64,000 nt of DNA from Hymenoscyphus infarciens (GCA_001414345.1 LLCB01000111.1:1-64000); one strand, 5' to 3'; numbered from the stretch's first letter, positions 22,077 to 34,915 are shown. A program made the numbers and translations. The notes: generated by a model from the letters alone, not told the origin.

Positions 22077-24425
22077 GGAACCCGCTGTGGACAGAGAGTG
22101 GCGGGTTCGGAATGGTGGAAATGTGAGCCTAGACCGAGGAGGCAATTTAATGATTGACTCGGCTTCTGCCGAAAAAAAAAAGGAAGACTAGGACGAATCT
22201 AAGAACTTCTCATCTGGTTATTCGGCGGAGGGTAGCGTGCTGGTTTGTTGATGAATCTTGAGAAGTTTGAGAGAAGCAAATCTGTCTTGCGGTACACAAT
22301 ATGAAACATAAATATCAATGTCAACGCCTTTGGTGGCAATGCCTCCTAAGCTTATGATTCAAAATTCAGCTAGTTCTCGTACTGTATGATTAAAGAAAGA
22401 ACTGTACCAAGAAGATTCGGGCTATACTGACCAAAATCTTCAGTTGGTCTTTGTGTTGTGACCTGCAATGCCCTGCCTGCTGACCCCCTTCCTACCCAGC
22501 ATGCCATGAAAAGCAAGTTAAATTACCGGCTAGCAGGATAAAGGCAAAAGAGAGTAGGTGGAGACCGTGCTGAAGCCAGTATCTATGACTATGAATTTGG
22601 GATAGAAAAAGGAAAAGCGGTTCGCAGCGCAAAACATCAACGTGTATGCCACTTAGATAATATTTTAGATATGCGTATCCAGGGGCAGACGAGAAAGCGT
22701 AAGCTGCAGTCCCAAGTAAAGGCCCTGAAGTCGCCGTCAAGCTTGAGAAGTTTATTAGATTGAGGAGGGGAAAATGCCGGGGTTTCTACTTAGGTCACGT
22801 GAGGGCATTGCCGAACTTGAGGGAAACTTTTACGACACAGAAGTTCCAGCAGTACCTATACTCTACCACTTTCGACCCGGACTATACTGATTGTCTTGAT
22901 TCATTAATCAAGACAATCAGTATGGGATACCCGTCACAGCTGTCTAGACCCGGAGCCAAGCCAGCCCAACCTGCAGGCTAGGCGGTTGAGATAGGTACGT
23001 CTCGGGAAGTCAAAAGTCCATCATCACAATGTATCCTACTCGAGTACCCTTTATATCTGAAGCTCATCCGATGCAAGCCGCACTTATAAGGAAAATACGC
23101 CAGTTTGATTTCACTCAGCTTGAGCCGAGCCGACTCGTGGCAAAACCGCAGCATGGTTCAGACCAGCAGCTTGGGACTGTCTTGGGAAGTTACCAACCAG
23201 CCTCACCCTGCAAATGCAGCTGTACGATTCTTTGAAATCCATGCAAACCATTTCTTTACGGAGTACCAAATACCTGGTCGATCTACGTCCTTTTGCTTTA
23301 ACTCTTCTTTCTGTTTAGTTGGCTCACTCGAGCTTCGAATTGTTATTGGAATTTTTGTTTTATTTTCATGACCAATGGAACTTCTAGTTGGTCTTCTACT
23401 ATTCCTTTGCTTTTTACAGTATATGGTCAATCCCGCCAAAGAGTTTTGGAGAGAGTTTCTCTGTGAGAATGCTGCCGAAGCTTGGCAATGAATCGAGAGT
23501 GGGAATAAGTCGATCCCACGGATAGTGCGGCAGTTTCTATGTATACATTTGCATATTAGTAGCATCCCCTTATAGAATGAAGTTATTGTCAAAGTGGGAG
23601 AATTGCCAAAGCCTTCTGAAATTGCTCAAATAAAGAGGCTACGAGAATGCTGTATGTTCTAGGTGACTTGGAAGGAGAGAAAAATTCCCTGTCTATTTTG
23701 CAAAGCCCCAAAAGACTCACTACAAGTGAACTCCTTCGAATTGGAAGCAGTTATGTTTTCGGTTTGTCCGGCAGCGTGATAGGAAGTGTGGGCTAAGGAT
23801 AACTGCTCAAGTGGCAGTTTTTGGAATCAGTTCACAACCAATCATTTGCAGGAAATGTCTTCTAGAACCATTTCAATCCCGCATATCACGTTCTTCCGGT
23901 ACCCATCTCTTGTGATGAGCTCGCTGGAAGTCAGTTCCCGTTGGAAGTACTTCACGGTTCCTGCAGATTGCCAAGATAGACCAAGACTTGCCAAGGAGAA
24001 TTCAAGCACAAGAAGCATTTTTCCCGCTTCGCTTCAAGCTTTTATTGGCCTTTATGCAATGCTACCGAGGCTCGCATGCTTATCTGCTTGGCTCCTTCTC
24101 TCTTAGGCAATAATGGGTATGATAAAGATGCACAACAATACGACCGTATATGCCTCTCGGGTCATCAATAAAACCTGGAAACTTTCATATTTAGAACTTG
24201 GGACCTTCTTATTCGGTCAAGGCACCGACCCGCGCCGCTTTCGACATGCAAGTCCTGCAGCTTTGAAGCTGTCCTGGACTCCTGGTAAAAAAAATGCTAG
24301 GTGTAGGCAAGATATACGACCGCGCGGGTCTTCAAATTGAATACAAAAGACGCGTCTTCCGGACTTTGAACTAATCTGCTGTCCATCCAGTCTCTCCATC
24401 CTGGTCATCAAGTTCAACCGTCAAA
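22077..24425. other. gene-free region containing a perfect hairpin
   Basis: Over 2.3 kb there are only short overlapping frames with no recognisable features. The only structure I see is the 18-bp perfect inverted repeat listed separately. The right end is promoter for the M28 peptidase. Confidence 0.5.
22884..22923. repeat. perfect 18-bp inverted repeat (hairpin, 4-nt loop)
   Basis: ATACTGATTGTCTTGATT at 22884-22901 is followed by the loop CATT and then its exact reverse complement at 22906-22923. The arms would form an uninterrupted 18-bp stem in DNA or RNA. No T-run follows, and it is not adjacent to the end of a gene. Confidence 0.9.
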
Positions 24426-26137
24426 ATGAAGTTCACTCAAACATTTGGTGCTGTTGCAGCAACGGCAATTGGTCTCGTCTCTGCTGTTCCGACAGCTTTG
24501 GAAGCATCAACCAATGTAGCACGCGATTTGCCATTGGTTCAATCCGTAAGTACAAAGCAACTTCAGGTCGAGCTCAAACTAAAGACGGCATTTTACAGAA
24601 TCAATTGCGTCGCCTTCTCCATCGATCAGAACTCTTAAAGAAGGCACAACATCTTGAGGACATTGCATATGCTACCCCAGGAAGAAACCGAGTGATTGGT
24701 TCTACGGGGCACGACAATACCGTAGCTTGGATCAAGGAGACAATTGAGAAATACCCGGATTATTACACCCTTTCTCTACAACCCTTTCAGTTGTCGGTTG
24801 GTCTTAATGCGACTTTGACAATCGATGGTGTTTCAATGGAAGTTTTCGCTGTTACCATTGCTCCTGGTGGAGATGTCAGTGGACCTTTGGTCTATGTTCC
24901 CAACCTGGGATGTGAAAGTGTAAGCAGAATTCTCCGAATACAGGGGTCTCTTCTAATTAAAAATAGGCCGATTTCACCAATGTCACCCCTGGAAGCATCA
25001 TCGTTGTGCAGCGTGGAAGTTGTGTTTCTGCAATTAAAGATGCTTTGGGATCAACAGCTGGAAGTGTTGCCATGCTCGTGTACAACAACGTGCCGGGCAA
25101 CTTGGAGGGTTACGCTCTTCAGAAATTCGACACTCCAGAGGGAACTTATATCCCAGCGGGAGGTATCGCCCAAAGTGATGGAGAAGCTCTCGTAGCACGA
25201 ATCCAAGCCGGAGAGACTGTCAATGCTCATCTCACCACTACCACACGCGTTGCCACCATTTACAACACCATCGCAGAGACAATTGCCGGAGATCACGATA
25301 ATGTCATCTTTCTGTCTGGTCACTCTGACTCCGTTGCCCAAGGGTATGTTGACTTGAACTTTTGTAAGATTGGAAAATGCTAATTCTTAACAGTCCCGGT
25401 ATTAATGATAACGGATCCGGAACCATTTCTCTACTTGAGGTTGCCATTCAATTGACCAACTTTAGTGTTAAGAATGCCGTTCGATTTGCCTGGTGGGCTG
25501 CTGAGGAAGAGGGGCTTCTGGGAGCCGAATATTATGTCAAGGTTGCTCCACAATCCGAGCTTGATAAAATCCGTCTCATGCTCGATTTTGACATGATGGC
25601 TTCTCCCAACTATGCTTACCAGATTTACGATGGAGATGGAAGTTCATGTAAGCAAACCCACCTTCCCACAACACAAAAAACCGGAGAGAAATATCAACTA
25701 ACCATTCCACCCTAGTTGGCGAATCAGGACCTCCAGGCTCCGGAGAGGCTGAACATGAATTCGAAAGATACTTTGTCCAAGAAGCAGGTCTCAACTTTAC
25801 CTCAATCGAGTTCGACGGACGTAGTGATTATGGTCCTTTCTTGGCTGCCGGTGTTGCCACAGGAGGTATTGCCTGTGGAGCTGAGGGCATCAAGACCGTT
25901 GAGGAGGCTGTTATGTTTGGTGGAACTGCCGGTTCTCCTTATGATTCTTGCTACCACTCTGCATGCGACAATGCCAGCAATCTCAACGTTGGAGCTTGGA
26001 TCCAGATGACCAAAGCAATCGCTCACATGACTGCTACCTTTGCTACCAGCTTTGAACTCTTGCCACCGAAGAATACTACCGCTAAAGCGAGGAGAACTGC
26101 TCCTTATAGCTCTAATACTTTCAGTAGTCGGGTTTAG
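24426..26137 (+). CDS. secreted M28 aminopeptidase with PA domain
   Basis: There are five exons: 24426-24545, 24599-24919, 24967-25343, 25394-25647 and 25716-26137. All introns are 47-68 bp GT-AG, the frame is kept throughout, and the protein has 497 residues. An N-terminal signal peptide (MKFTQTFGAVAATAIGLVSAV) is followed by a propeptide-like stretch. A PA (protease-associated) insert spans ~115-245 (GPLVYVPNLGC...IIVVQRGSC). The catalytic M28 part has the zinc-site motifs SGHSDSV and PGINDNGSGT, then AAEEEGLLGAEYY with the catalytic Glu pair, an Asp in LMLDFDMMASPN, and FDGRSDYGPFL. Length and layout match the secreted leucine-aminopeptidase-2 type. It should remove N-terminal residues from extracellular peptides with two zinc ions. 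It lies between the two inverted paralogues of the unknown family. Confidence 0.92.
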
Positions 26138-26702
26138 ATGTTAAATAATCGTAAAAATTAATTTAATTTACCACAGAGCCATCTGAAGTGTTTGGAGTTT
26201 GCGTTACGTGTCTGCACCCCTTCCATTCTTTAGGACATAGTTGGCAAGGGCACTAGTGATAGGGGCTGTGATATGCTCTGCCGACCTGTGGGAACAACAC
26301 ATCGACTTAATATCACCGCTCCCTTTTCCATAAATGCTCTATTCGTCCACGAATCTCACTCTCCCCCAAATGATAAGCCGGGATTTTAGCGCTTCGAGGG
26401 ACTCAAGAAGATACACTTCCGAACCCAATTCCTGCCTGTTAAGAGGCTGCCACAATTTACTGAATAGAAATATAGTTTCCGAAACTTGCCCTTACCACGT
26501 CTTAACACTTATTAGCTCAATTTAAATTATAAAAACATGTTTTATGCGTATTTAGTTGCCGGTATCTTTTCTAATTTACGTGACTGCACCATTTTCTTGC
26601 TTACCAGGCTGATCTCCCGTTCATCCCTCAACGTACCCCAGAATTTCCACACAGCCCCTTAAAGATCATGCTTTTACTCCACCACTTCTTCTTCAGCAAC
26701 TA
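26138..26702. other. short convergent intergenic region
   Basis: This lies between the stop of the M28 peptidase and the stop of the disrupted minus-strand gene. No gene or repeat is seen. Confidence 0.5.
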
Positions 26703-27128
26703 CTACAGAGCCTCATCCTCTTCATCCTCATCATCTTCTTCAAAATCAGTGCTATAAACATCGGCGACAACTCCATGGAGATTCTTTCGACGTTTCGTAG
26801 GCTCGGTAAGCTTGCCACTTTTTACTTTTCGCTTGTGGAGAATGGCTGGAAAGGGACCAGAAGATGAATGACTCGGCGGAGCTGGGGAAGCACTAGCACT
26901 TGAATAGGTATTACTAGAAACGATATTGGTTGTTGATGTGGTGACAACAGAAGGCGGAACCGTGTCAGGAGTGATCCGGTTTCCGTGCTCCAAGATAGCC
27001 GAGACAATCTCAGTAATATTGCCGCGGTGACCAAGATGCTTTAGCAGGAAATTCTCGCTTTGCTTAATATCATGTTCTATACGGAGCTTGATTGCTTTTC
27101 TGGGATCCTCCAGTTTATTGTAATATGG

Positions 27129-27133
27129 AAGGT
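27129..27133. repeat. left target-site duplication of Copia element (AAGGT)
   Basis: AAGGT precedes the 5' LTR and is repeated at 34911-34915 after the 3' LTR. Five bases is the size normally made by Ty1/Copia integrases. Confidence 0.85.
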
Positions 27134-27308
27134 TGTCACGGGACAAAGGTGGGTTAGACAAAGGATTACCTGATGATCCCTACCTTTTAAGCAAGGAGCA
27201 TAGTATTTAAAGCCTTATGCTCTCCTCTATAGTTCTAGGAATTAAGCATCTACTTTAACTTTACTTTGCTTATTCTATACTCTTAATATAGCTTCTATAA
27301 TTGCTATA
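27134..27308 (+). repeat. 5' LTR of Copia element (175 bp)
   Basis: It begins TGTCACGGGACAAAGG and ends TTGCTATA. It aligns over its whole length with 34736-34910 without gaps: 17 differences in 175, every one a C/T or G/A transition. Its minus strand supplies an ATG at 27161 that is in frame with the downstream part of the disrupted gene. Confidence 0.92.
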
Positions 27309-27321
27309 GTTATAAGCCTAG
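27309..27321 (+). promoter_or_regulatory. primer-binding site, initiator-tRNA-Met half-molecule type
   Basis: GTTATAAGCCTAG starts at the first base after the 5' LTR. It matches GTTATGAGCCCAG, the complement of the anticodon region of initiator tRNA-Met, except for one G/A and one C/T change that RIP explains. Copia-type elements are known to prime with an internal half of this tRNA. Confidence 0.7.
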
Positions 27322-30300
27322 TTAGTAGATAAGACACTGCTTCTACTATACTAGTTATATTAGCTTTATCTTCTTTTTTATCTATTCTTATCTTCTTCTT
27401 AAGAGCACTGCTTTTATAATAGTAAGCTTACTCTTAACCAAAAAGGTCCTCCTTACTAACTGAAACTCGTAGCCTATATAGTATGACTACTTCTTTTATA
27501 TTACCTACTAAGAAAGAGTCTAGGAATACTTTAATTTAAATAGCTTTAACGCTAAGAACGCCGACGAGCTTAAAAGACCCTATCTTATAATTAAATAAGC
27601 TATACTTAATAAGAATATTAGACTCAAAGAAGCCTAGCTTATAGTAAATAAAGCTTAGGATATACTCTTAGTAGCTTAACGTGTTAGAAGAAATCTACTA
27701 GAACTACCTCTTCTAGTATTAGCTAATAATGTTAAAGAGGACTTTAGAGACGATATTAAAAGATACGCTTTTAAAATTAACAAGCTTTATATTATATAAG
27801 GTAAGATACGTAAAGTTAGCTTCTAGGTAGAGAGCACTATAGACAAGTCTATACTCTTAGAAGCTTAATCCTTACTTAGGTACACTAGGAAATTCGCTCT
27901 CTAAGACCTAATTTAAAAGCTTAAAAGTAACTTAGTACTAATATTAGAAAGCATAGAAGATATAGTATATATAAAATACTAGAACACGCTTACTTAAACT
28001 AAATCGAGGTTTATAAACTCTAATTACTAGTTCTTTAACTAGAAACGCTACTATAACTAAGTAAAAAATTTTCAACTCTTAGAGATTAAGGGTCTACTTA
28101 TAGTAAAGGACTTCTTAGATATAGTTTACTAAATTACTTCTACCTAGGTAATAAGTTAAAAGATATAGTTAATTAATAATATAAAGCTTGAGAAAGGAGT
28201 TATATTACTTAATAATCTTACTAAAATGTTTTTAGGGATCTTATATAAACACTTTATATTAAAGACTAGTAGGAAGGCTAGTAGAATGTTTTCTATTCTT
28301 AGAGGTAGAAGTAATAATCTATCTAATTCTAAGAATAGAGTCTAAAACAGGGGTTCTAATAATAAGAAATGTCTATATAAGACTAGTTAAGGACACTTTT
28401 AGAAACCTGTTAACTACTAAACCTTAGAATTTATACTTACTAGAAAGTATAATCCTACTCTTAATAATCCTCTAAATAATAAGGAGTTAAAAGAGATTAT
28501 ATAACACTTAAGAGCCTCTTTCTAAACAGACTTTTAAAAGAAACTAATTAAAAAGTTTCTTATAATATAATCTAAGCTTAGAAAGGGATCTATAAGCTCT
28601 ACTTAGAGGTTATTAAAATACCTTATTAGGAATATAAGTACTATAATCTTATTTTTAGAGCTTCTAACTAATCTAGAAAGAATAAACTAAGCTTTAAAAT
28701 AGGGAATCTACGCTTTCTTAGCTAAATATACTAGACACTCTTTTATAGATTTAATACTCTTTAATAACTATAGAGTAGTCTATCTTATTAATAGTAAGGA
28801 CATACTTATTCTAAGAACCTTTAAGCACTCTAATAACATAGTAGAATTAAGAACGACTAGTATTCTAATTAGTAGAATAGGAATAAGGGTTATAAAGAAC
28901 GTTCTTAGAAGTAAGAGAGAAAGTAACTTTATAAATCTAACACTTACTAATATTACTATAATTAAGGGTTTTTATTCTAATATTATCTTAGAAGTATATA
29001 TTAGAGAATCTAGAGTATAGTATAATAGATATAACTGTTTACTACACTTTAGGCTTATAAAGAATAGTATAGTTATTAAATCTTTAATTTATATAGTAAA
29101 CTTAGTCTTATTTAAATATAACCTTATTAATAACTATACTAAGCTTTAAAACCTCTAAGCTATATTTACTTTAATATACTTAATACTCTTTAAAAAGATT
29201 AATAAACGTTTTTATAGAAAGATAAGAGACTATGCTAGACTAAGAAGCGATTTAGTAGAAATTTAGTATAGAAGATTAGGATATCTAGAATAGGAAGCTC
29301 TTAAAGCTCTAGTCTAGTTAGTAAGAAACGTAAAAATTATAAGTATTAAATAAGCAAAGTACTTATATTATACTATTACTTATACTTAGAACATAGTTTT
29401 AAGTATATCTCTAAGAATAGAAGTATATAACTATTCTAGTAGTACTTATAGGATCTATTTAACTTCTTAACTAGATATAATAGAGCTAAATAGCTCTTTT
29501 TAATAAAAGAGGAGTATAATAGAAAGCTTTTTAGATTTATAATAATAAATAAGAGAGGAGAAATAGTATTTAAAAAGCTTAGAAACTTTAAAAGATAGGT
29601 TAGATAATAATACAGTCTTTTAATTTATAAGCTTAAATATAATAATAATAAATTAGTAATCTTATAGTATAACGCCTTAGAATACACTTTATAGGTTGCT
29701 AAAATTAGAATAGACTTAGAGCTTATACTAACTTATACTTATAAGCTAAATAGAGAGGTAGAGAGAGTAAGATAAGAAGTAATTATATACTTAATTAAAA
29801 TATTATCTACTACTAACTTACTATAACGTCTCTAAACTAAGTTAACTATAGCTAGAATCTAGCTTTATAATATAAGTTCTAACTAAAGAAACAAGTTTAA
29901 GACACTAAATAAGATACTTCTATTATAGTTTAATAATTATTTCTACTAATATAATCCAAAGTTTAAGAACTTAGTAATAAAAGACCTTAGACTAGATTAG
30001 AATAGAATCTACGTCTATAGATCTAGGGCTTATCTACTAAAAAAGGAGAGAGAGTAAGAAGTTAAGAAGAGAGCTTTTAAAGTTAATTCTAGAGCTTATA
30101 TAAGTTATTTAGTTAGGTATATCTTATTAAATATTTACTATATCTAGGTTTTATAGCTTAATTAAGTTATTATAACTTAGAATATTATATTTAATAAAGA
30201 AATCTTTTATATACTAGAATATAAAAAGGTAGAATAACAACCTATTATAATTACTTATATAGTAGTATAGTATATAGTTAAGTAAGAGTAATAGGACGTC

Positions 30301-33300
30301 GAAGCTCTACTTAAAAGTATTAGTATATATAAAATAGAGAGCGTAGGAAAACCAAAACTAGGAGCTTAACTAGTAAGGGATATCTTATCTAAAGCTACTA
30401 ATATACTAAGTAAAGCTTTAATTAGCTAGAATTTAAGAGTAAGACTAGAAAAGGGAGATATAATCTCTTCTAAGTTTAAACTTCTATTACTTAAAGTAAT
30501 ACCTAAACTTAAAAGTATACTAGAATAGGTTATAAGCTCTTAAAATAGGTAAAATATAGGAATCTCTTAATAAACTATAAGACTCTCTTAATAAGTGCTT
30601 ATAGGATTCTTCTAATTATAAAATAATACTAAAAGTATAAAAGGCCTAAGTAGTCTACTAATTAAGATAAGTAATAGAATACTAGAAAGAATCTTCTAAT
30701 AAAATAAAGAGAGTAAGCCTCTCTAATAATAAAGTAGTATATAAGAAAGAACTCTTAACACACTAGTTCTAGAAACTTCTAATATAAAGTTAACTAAGAA
30801 GTAGAGAATAATAAATATAGAAAGTAAAAACCTAAAAGAGCCTAAGATAAAACAAGGGTATATAAAGAAAGTATATCTATTTATATCAAGAAAGAGTAAG
30901 AGAGGTTAACCTAGAAAGGAGGACGCTAAGGATATAATAATCTCTACTCTACTAACTATATTAATTAGAATAAAGCCTTAATAAGCTGTTTTAGAATATT
31001 TAAATCATTTCTTTAGTACTTTTTAGCCTTTATTAGAGAGTATAATATTAAATAAGAAGGACTTATAAAATATCTACTATATTATTATAATAGTAATAAT
31101 AGAGGAAGAAACGCCTCTAAAGCCTAGATATCTATACCTTTATTAGTTAAAACTACTAAAAGAGCTAAAATTATAAAGAAAACTTATAAACTATTTACTT
31201 AGTAAGTACTTTAAAGATAATTTAAAGCTTAAAATTAAGAACTTAGAGAAAAGGAAATACTAGTATATAATTAAAAGATAGAATACTAAAATAAAACTAT
31301 TACTTTTAAAATAAGTATTTATATATAAATATAACTCTATAAACTATCTAATTTAATACTAAGCTTAGCTTATAGTTAAGAGTAATCTCTAATAAGAAGA
31401 TACTATCTTTTTAATATATACTACTATACTTATAATAAGATTATTCTAAATAGCTATAGTAATAGCTACTAGATTTAACTTAGAGATTAAGTAATATAAT
31501 ATTATAAACGTGTTTATTAATATAGAAAGGGATATAAAAGCTCCTCTAGTAGCTTACTAACTTCTAGATAGATATTAATAAGAAAGACTATATATTAAAT
31601 TAGATAGAGTACTTTATAGGTTAAGAGATTCCCTTACTTTATAGTTTAAACACTTTATAACTACTCTTTAAGAATATAGCTTAATACTCTATCTAAAAGA
31701 GCTCTATATTTATATAGATCTTCTAAAAAAGGTTTTTATAATCTTTTATATAGATAATATATAAATAATATACTATTAAGATAACGAATCTCTAGTAAGA
31801 GTTATAATAGATAAACTAAAGCTTTTATATAAACTATACTTACTTAGTAATATAGAATAATATCTTAGAATAAAAGTCTATAAGAATAGAGTATAGAAAA
31901 AGATATAGCTCTTTTATAATATATATATTAAATAAGTTATTAAACGATTTAAGCTTATTAATAGAGATTACTTAAGTATACTACTTCTAGTATATAAACT
32001 AAAAAAGAATTAAAGAATAGTAAAATCTATATTTATAAAGTTCTATTAAGAGAAGGTAGGTTTAGTACTTTATATAGTAATTATAATATAACTAGATATT
32101 ATATTTACTACTTCCTAGCTTTTATACTTCTTAACTAATCTAAATAATAAACATATAGCTATAATAGATTAGTATATTTAATACTTATTTAGAATAAGGT
32201 TCTTAGGAATTATATATAGAGGAGAGCTTAGAGGTATATAACTAGTACTCGCTTTAGACATATTATATACTAATAATCTAGAAACTCAAAGATCTTCTAA
32301 TAGATATATAATATTATTATTTAATAGACTTATAACTTAGAGAGCTTTATAATAAGATATAATTATAATATTAATAATAGAAGCTAAGCTCTTAAAAGTA
32401 AAGTAGCTAAGTATAAAAACGATAGTGTTAAAGTATCTCTTTAAAGAACTATAGCTTAATTTAGATAAGATATAGAATATATTCTATAATAATTAATAAA
32501 CTATCTAATTAATTACTAAAGAAAATAAGAGAATATCTATAAAGCTTTAATATATAAATATCTAGAATATATAGCTTTATTAGGAGTACTAGAAAGGATC
32601 TTTCTAAGTTACTTATTTACTAATAAACAATATATTAGTAGATAGACTTATAAAAAACTTATCTAGATAAAAATTTAAACATTTTAAAGCTTTACTTAAT
32701 CTCTAAGACACTTATTTACTTAGTAAAACACTCTCTTAAGAGGTAAAAGTATACTAAATTTTAGGTTAAAACTGTATTTTTAGGTTAAAAACGCTCTTTT
32801 AGAATAGTAAATAACACTTTTTATTATTTTTATATATTATTATACTTTACTTTATTATTTTACTTATATATTTTTAAAAAGTTTTATTATTTTTTATATT
32901 ATAATTATTTAAAGAGTATTATAAGCTTATTTTAAATTTTATTTATTTATTTAATTATTATATACTTAGTAATTAAACGCTATAAGACTCTTCTAGAGAG
33001 CGCCGCTAAGTGTAAATATAAAGTTTTAAAAGAACTAACTACTACTACGTAAACATAAAGTATACTAACTAACTAATAGTGCTTCTTCTAATACTTAGAA
33101 ATAGTTTTATTAAGAGTAGCGAGTACTATATCTATTTTATTAAGAGTATTACTAAGATTAATACTATTAGACTTATTATTACTATTATTATCTTTAAATT
33201 CCTTACTCTTAAAAACATTCTTCTTATACTTATAGCTCTTTAAAGAACACTTAAAATAGTTATTAGTAAGCTTCTTAGAAGATAACTTCTTAGAAACTAA

Positions 33301-33639
33301 CTTTATAGAAGTAGTTTTTTTTAAAATAGTCTTTCTTAGAATAGACTTTAAAACAGATTTTTTAAAATAGCTCTTTAAAAGAACCTTTAAAGACTTTTAA
33401 GTAGACTTTTACTACTTAAAAGAGGAGGTATTATCTTTACTATAAATAGTAGAACTCTTATAAGAAGTGCTTAAGCTCTTAGTTTAACTATGAGTATTAG
33501 CTCTTATAAGTAGAGTACTATTTAAAGTAGAAGCTATAAAAGGAGTACTCTTAGAAATATAATTACTACACTTTAAAATCTTAAGAGTATTACTATCTAG
33601 CTTATTATTAGAAGTAGGACCTTAAAAACTATTAAGCTC

Positions 33640-34680
33640 TTTATAGTAATAAGTATAGTTTAGAACTAAGGATAACTAAGAGCTTCTAAAACCCTATTTA
33701 AGACTTATATAGATCGCGCTATATAACTTCTCCTACTTCTAAATTTATAAAATTAGCTAAAGAAATTAAATAAGAAGTAAAGGACTAACTAAATAAAGCT
33801 CTATATAAACTTTATTACTAATATTAGTTTAACATTTCTTAAGATTTTTAGTTAAAATAATTATAAAAGGGAGATAGATACTTAGTAACGTTTTATAAGA
33901 GTATCTAATAGCGTAGTTAAAATAGCGTATAACTTTTTTAGATTCTATATTATAGTAGTAACTAGTTAATTTACTAGCTATTATAGAAGTAACATAGCTC
34001 TTATAAGAAGCTTCTTAAAAATTCGAAATATTATAACAAGCTTTCTTAATAAGAGGCGTAATAAGTAAGCCCTTACTACTAACGGTTAGATACTTAATGT
34101 TATTACTAGAAAGTTTATTTAAAAGCCTAGTATTAATAGCTAGAAGCTCTTTAAAAAGTTTTTTAGGTTTAAGACTATCTTTAGAAGTATAATATTAATT
34201 AGAGCTTATAACTACTAACTTCTTTAGCTCGTTCTTAGAAATGTTAATAGTATAAAATCTACTAAGCGTACTAGCTTAGAGCGTAACTAGACTAGAAGAG
34301 GAAATACATAAGGGATTTAATATTCAATATTCTTATATAGTTAGCTAAAGCGTAGAATAAAGATTAATATACTTAAAAGAACAACGCCTAGGTTCTAATC
34401 TATTAATTATATATTCAACGCCTTCTTTATTATCTTTATAAACTTTAGCTTTATAATATTTATAAACGAGTATAGAGTTGTTACTTATAGGGGTCTTATT
34501 ATCTAGAAGATAAGAGATCTAGGAGGGAGGCTATTTTAGTTAATATAAGAGCCTAGGAAAGGTAAATATAAGCTTTATACTATAGTCTTTCGTTAGACGG
34601 CGCGTACTATAGTAGTCTAGCAGCGGCGAGAGAGTTTTAAGGAAGTTATAAAAAGAAAAGAAAGAGTTTAGGTTATTAAA
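33640..34680 (-). pseudogene. antisense coding relic in the 3' region of the Copia element
   Basis: Reading the minus strand from 34680, one frame stays recognisable for at least 220 codons to 34021 without an indel, and continues to about 33640. It has about eight stops in those 220 codons. All are TAA, TAG or TGA, which C-to-T or G-to-A change could make from Gln, Trp or Arg codons, and about twice that number would be expected by chance at this AT content. Readable patches include GVEYIINRLEPRRCSFKY, KPKKLFKELLAINTRLLNKL and KGLLITPLIKKACYNI. No start codon or known domain is seen. It could be an element-encoded antisense protein, a captured host sequence or a nested element. Confidence 0.45.
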
Positions 34681-34735
34681 TCTATATATATAGTAAACAA
34701 CGCTTTCCTAATTAGGAAAGGTTATTTAAGGGGTG

Positions 34736-34910
34736 TGTTATAGGACAAAGGTGGGTTAGACAAAGGATCACCTGATGATCCCTACCTTTTAAGCGAGGAG
34801 TATAGTATTTAAAGCCTTATACTCTCCTCTATAGTTCTAGGAATCAAGTATCTACTTTAACTTTACTTTGCTCATTCCATGCTCTCGATATAGCTTCTGT
34901 AATCGCCATA
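34736..34910 (+). repeat. 3' LTR of Copia element (175 bp)
   Basis: It begins TGTTATAGGACAAAGG and ends TCGCCATA, directly before the AAGGT duplication. Its last ~50 bases keep C and G at eight sites where the 5' LTR has T or A, so its outer end was less affected by RIP. A purine-rich AAGGGGTG precedes it as the likely polypurine tract. Confidence 0.92.
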
Positions 34911-34915
34911 AAGGT
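34911..34915. repeat. right target-site duplication of Copia element (AAGGT)
   Basis: This is an exact copy of 27129-27133. The bases continue directly into host coding sequence of exon 3 of the disrupted gene. Confidence 0.85.

Larger units (their letters stand above)
27134..34910 (+). mobile_element. RIP-degraded Ty1/Copia-type LTR retrotransposon
   Basis: The element is 7777 bp, with two 175-bp LTRs, a primer-binding site next to the 5' LTR, and a 5-bp target duplication. No frame is open, but degraded protein signatures lie in the plus-strand order expected of Copia: a gag-like stretch ~27500-28400, a protease-like stretch ~28720-29100, the gag-pre-integrase motif (RRLG with a mutated WH before it) at ~29262-29285, reverse transcriptase with YIDN in place of YVDD at ~31732-31761, and RNase H to about 32700. 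Integrase before reverse transcriptase separates Copia from Gypsy. Some 2 kb lies between RNase H and the 3' LTR and carries an antisense coding relic, listed separately. The element is inactive. Confidence 0.92.

Noticed and set aside
32990..34640. GCCGC-containing strings near 33000 and 34620 as ends of a nested transposon in the Copia 3' region
   Set aside because: Alignment of the two in inverted orientation fails after a few bases, and no duplication flanks them.
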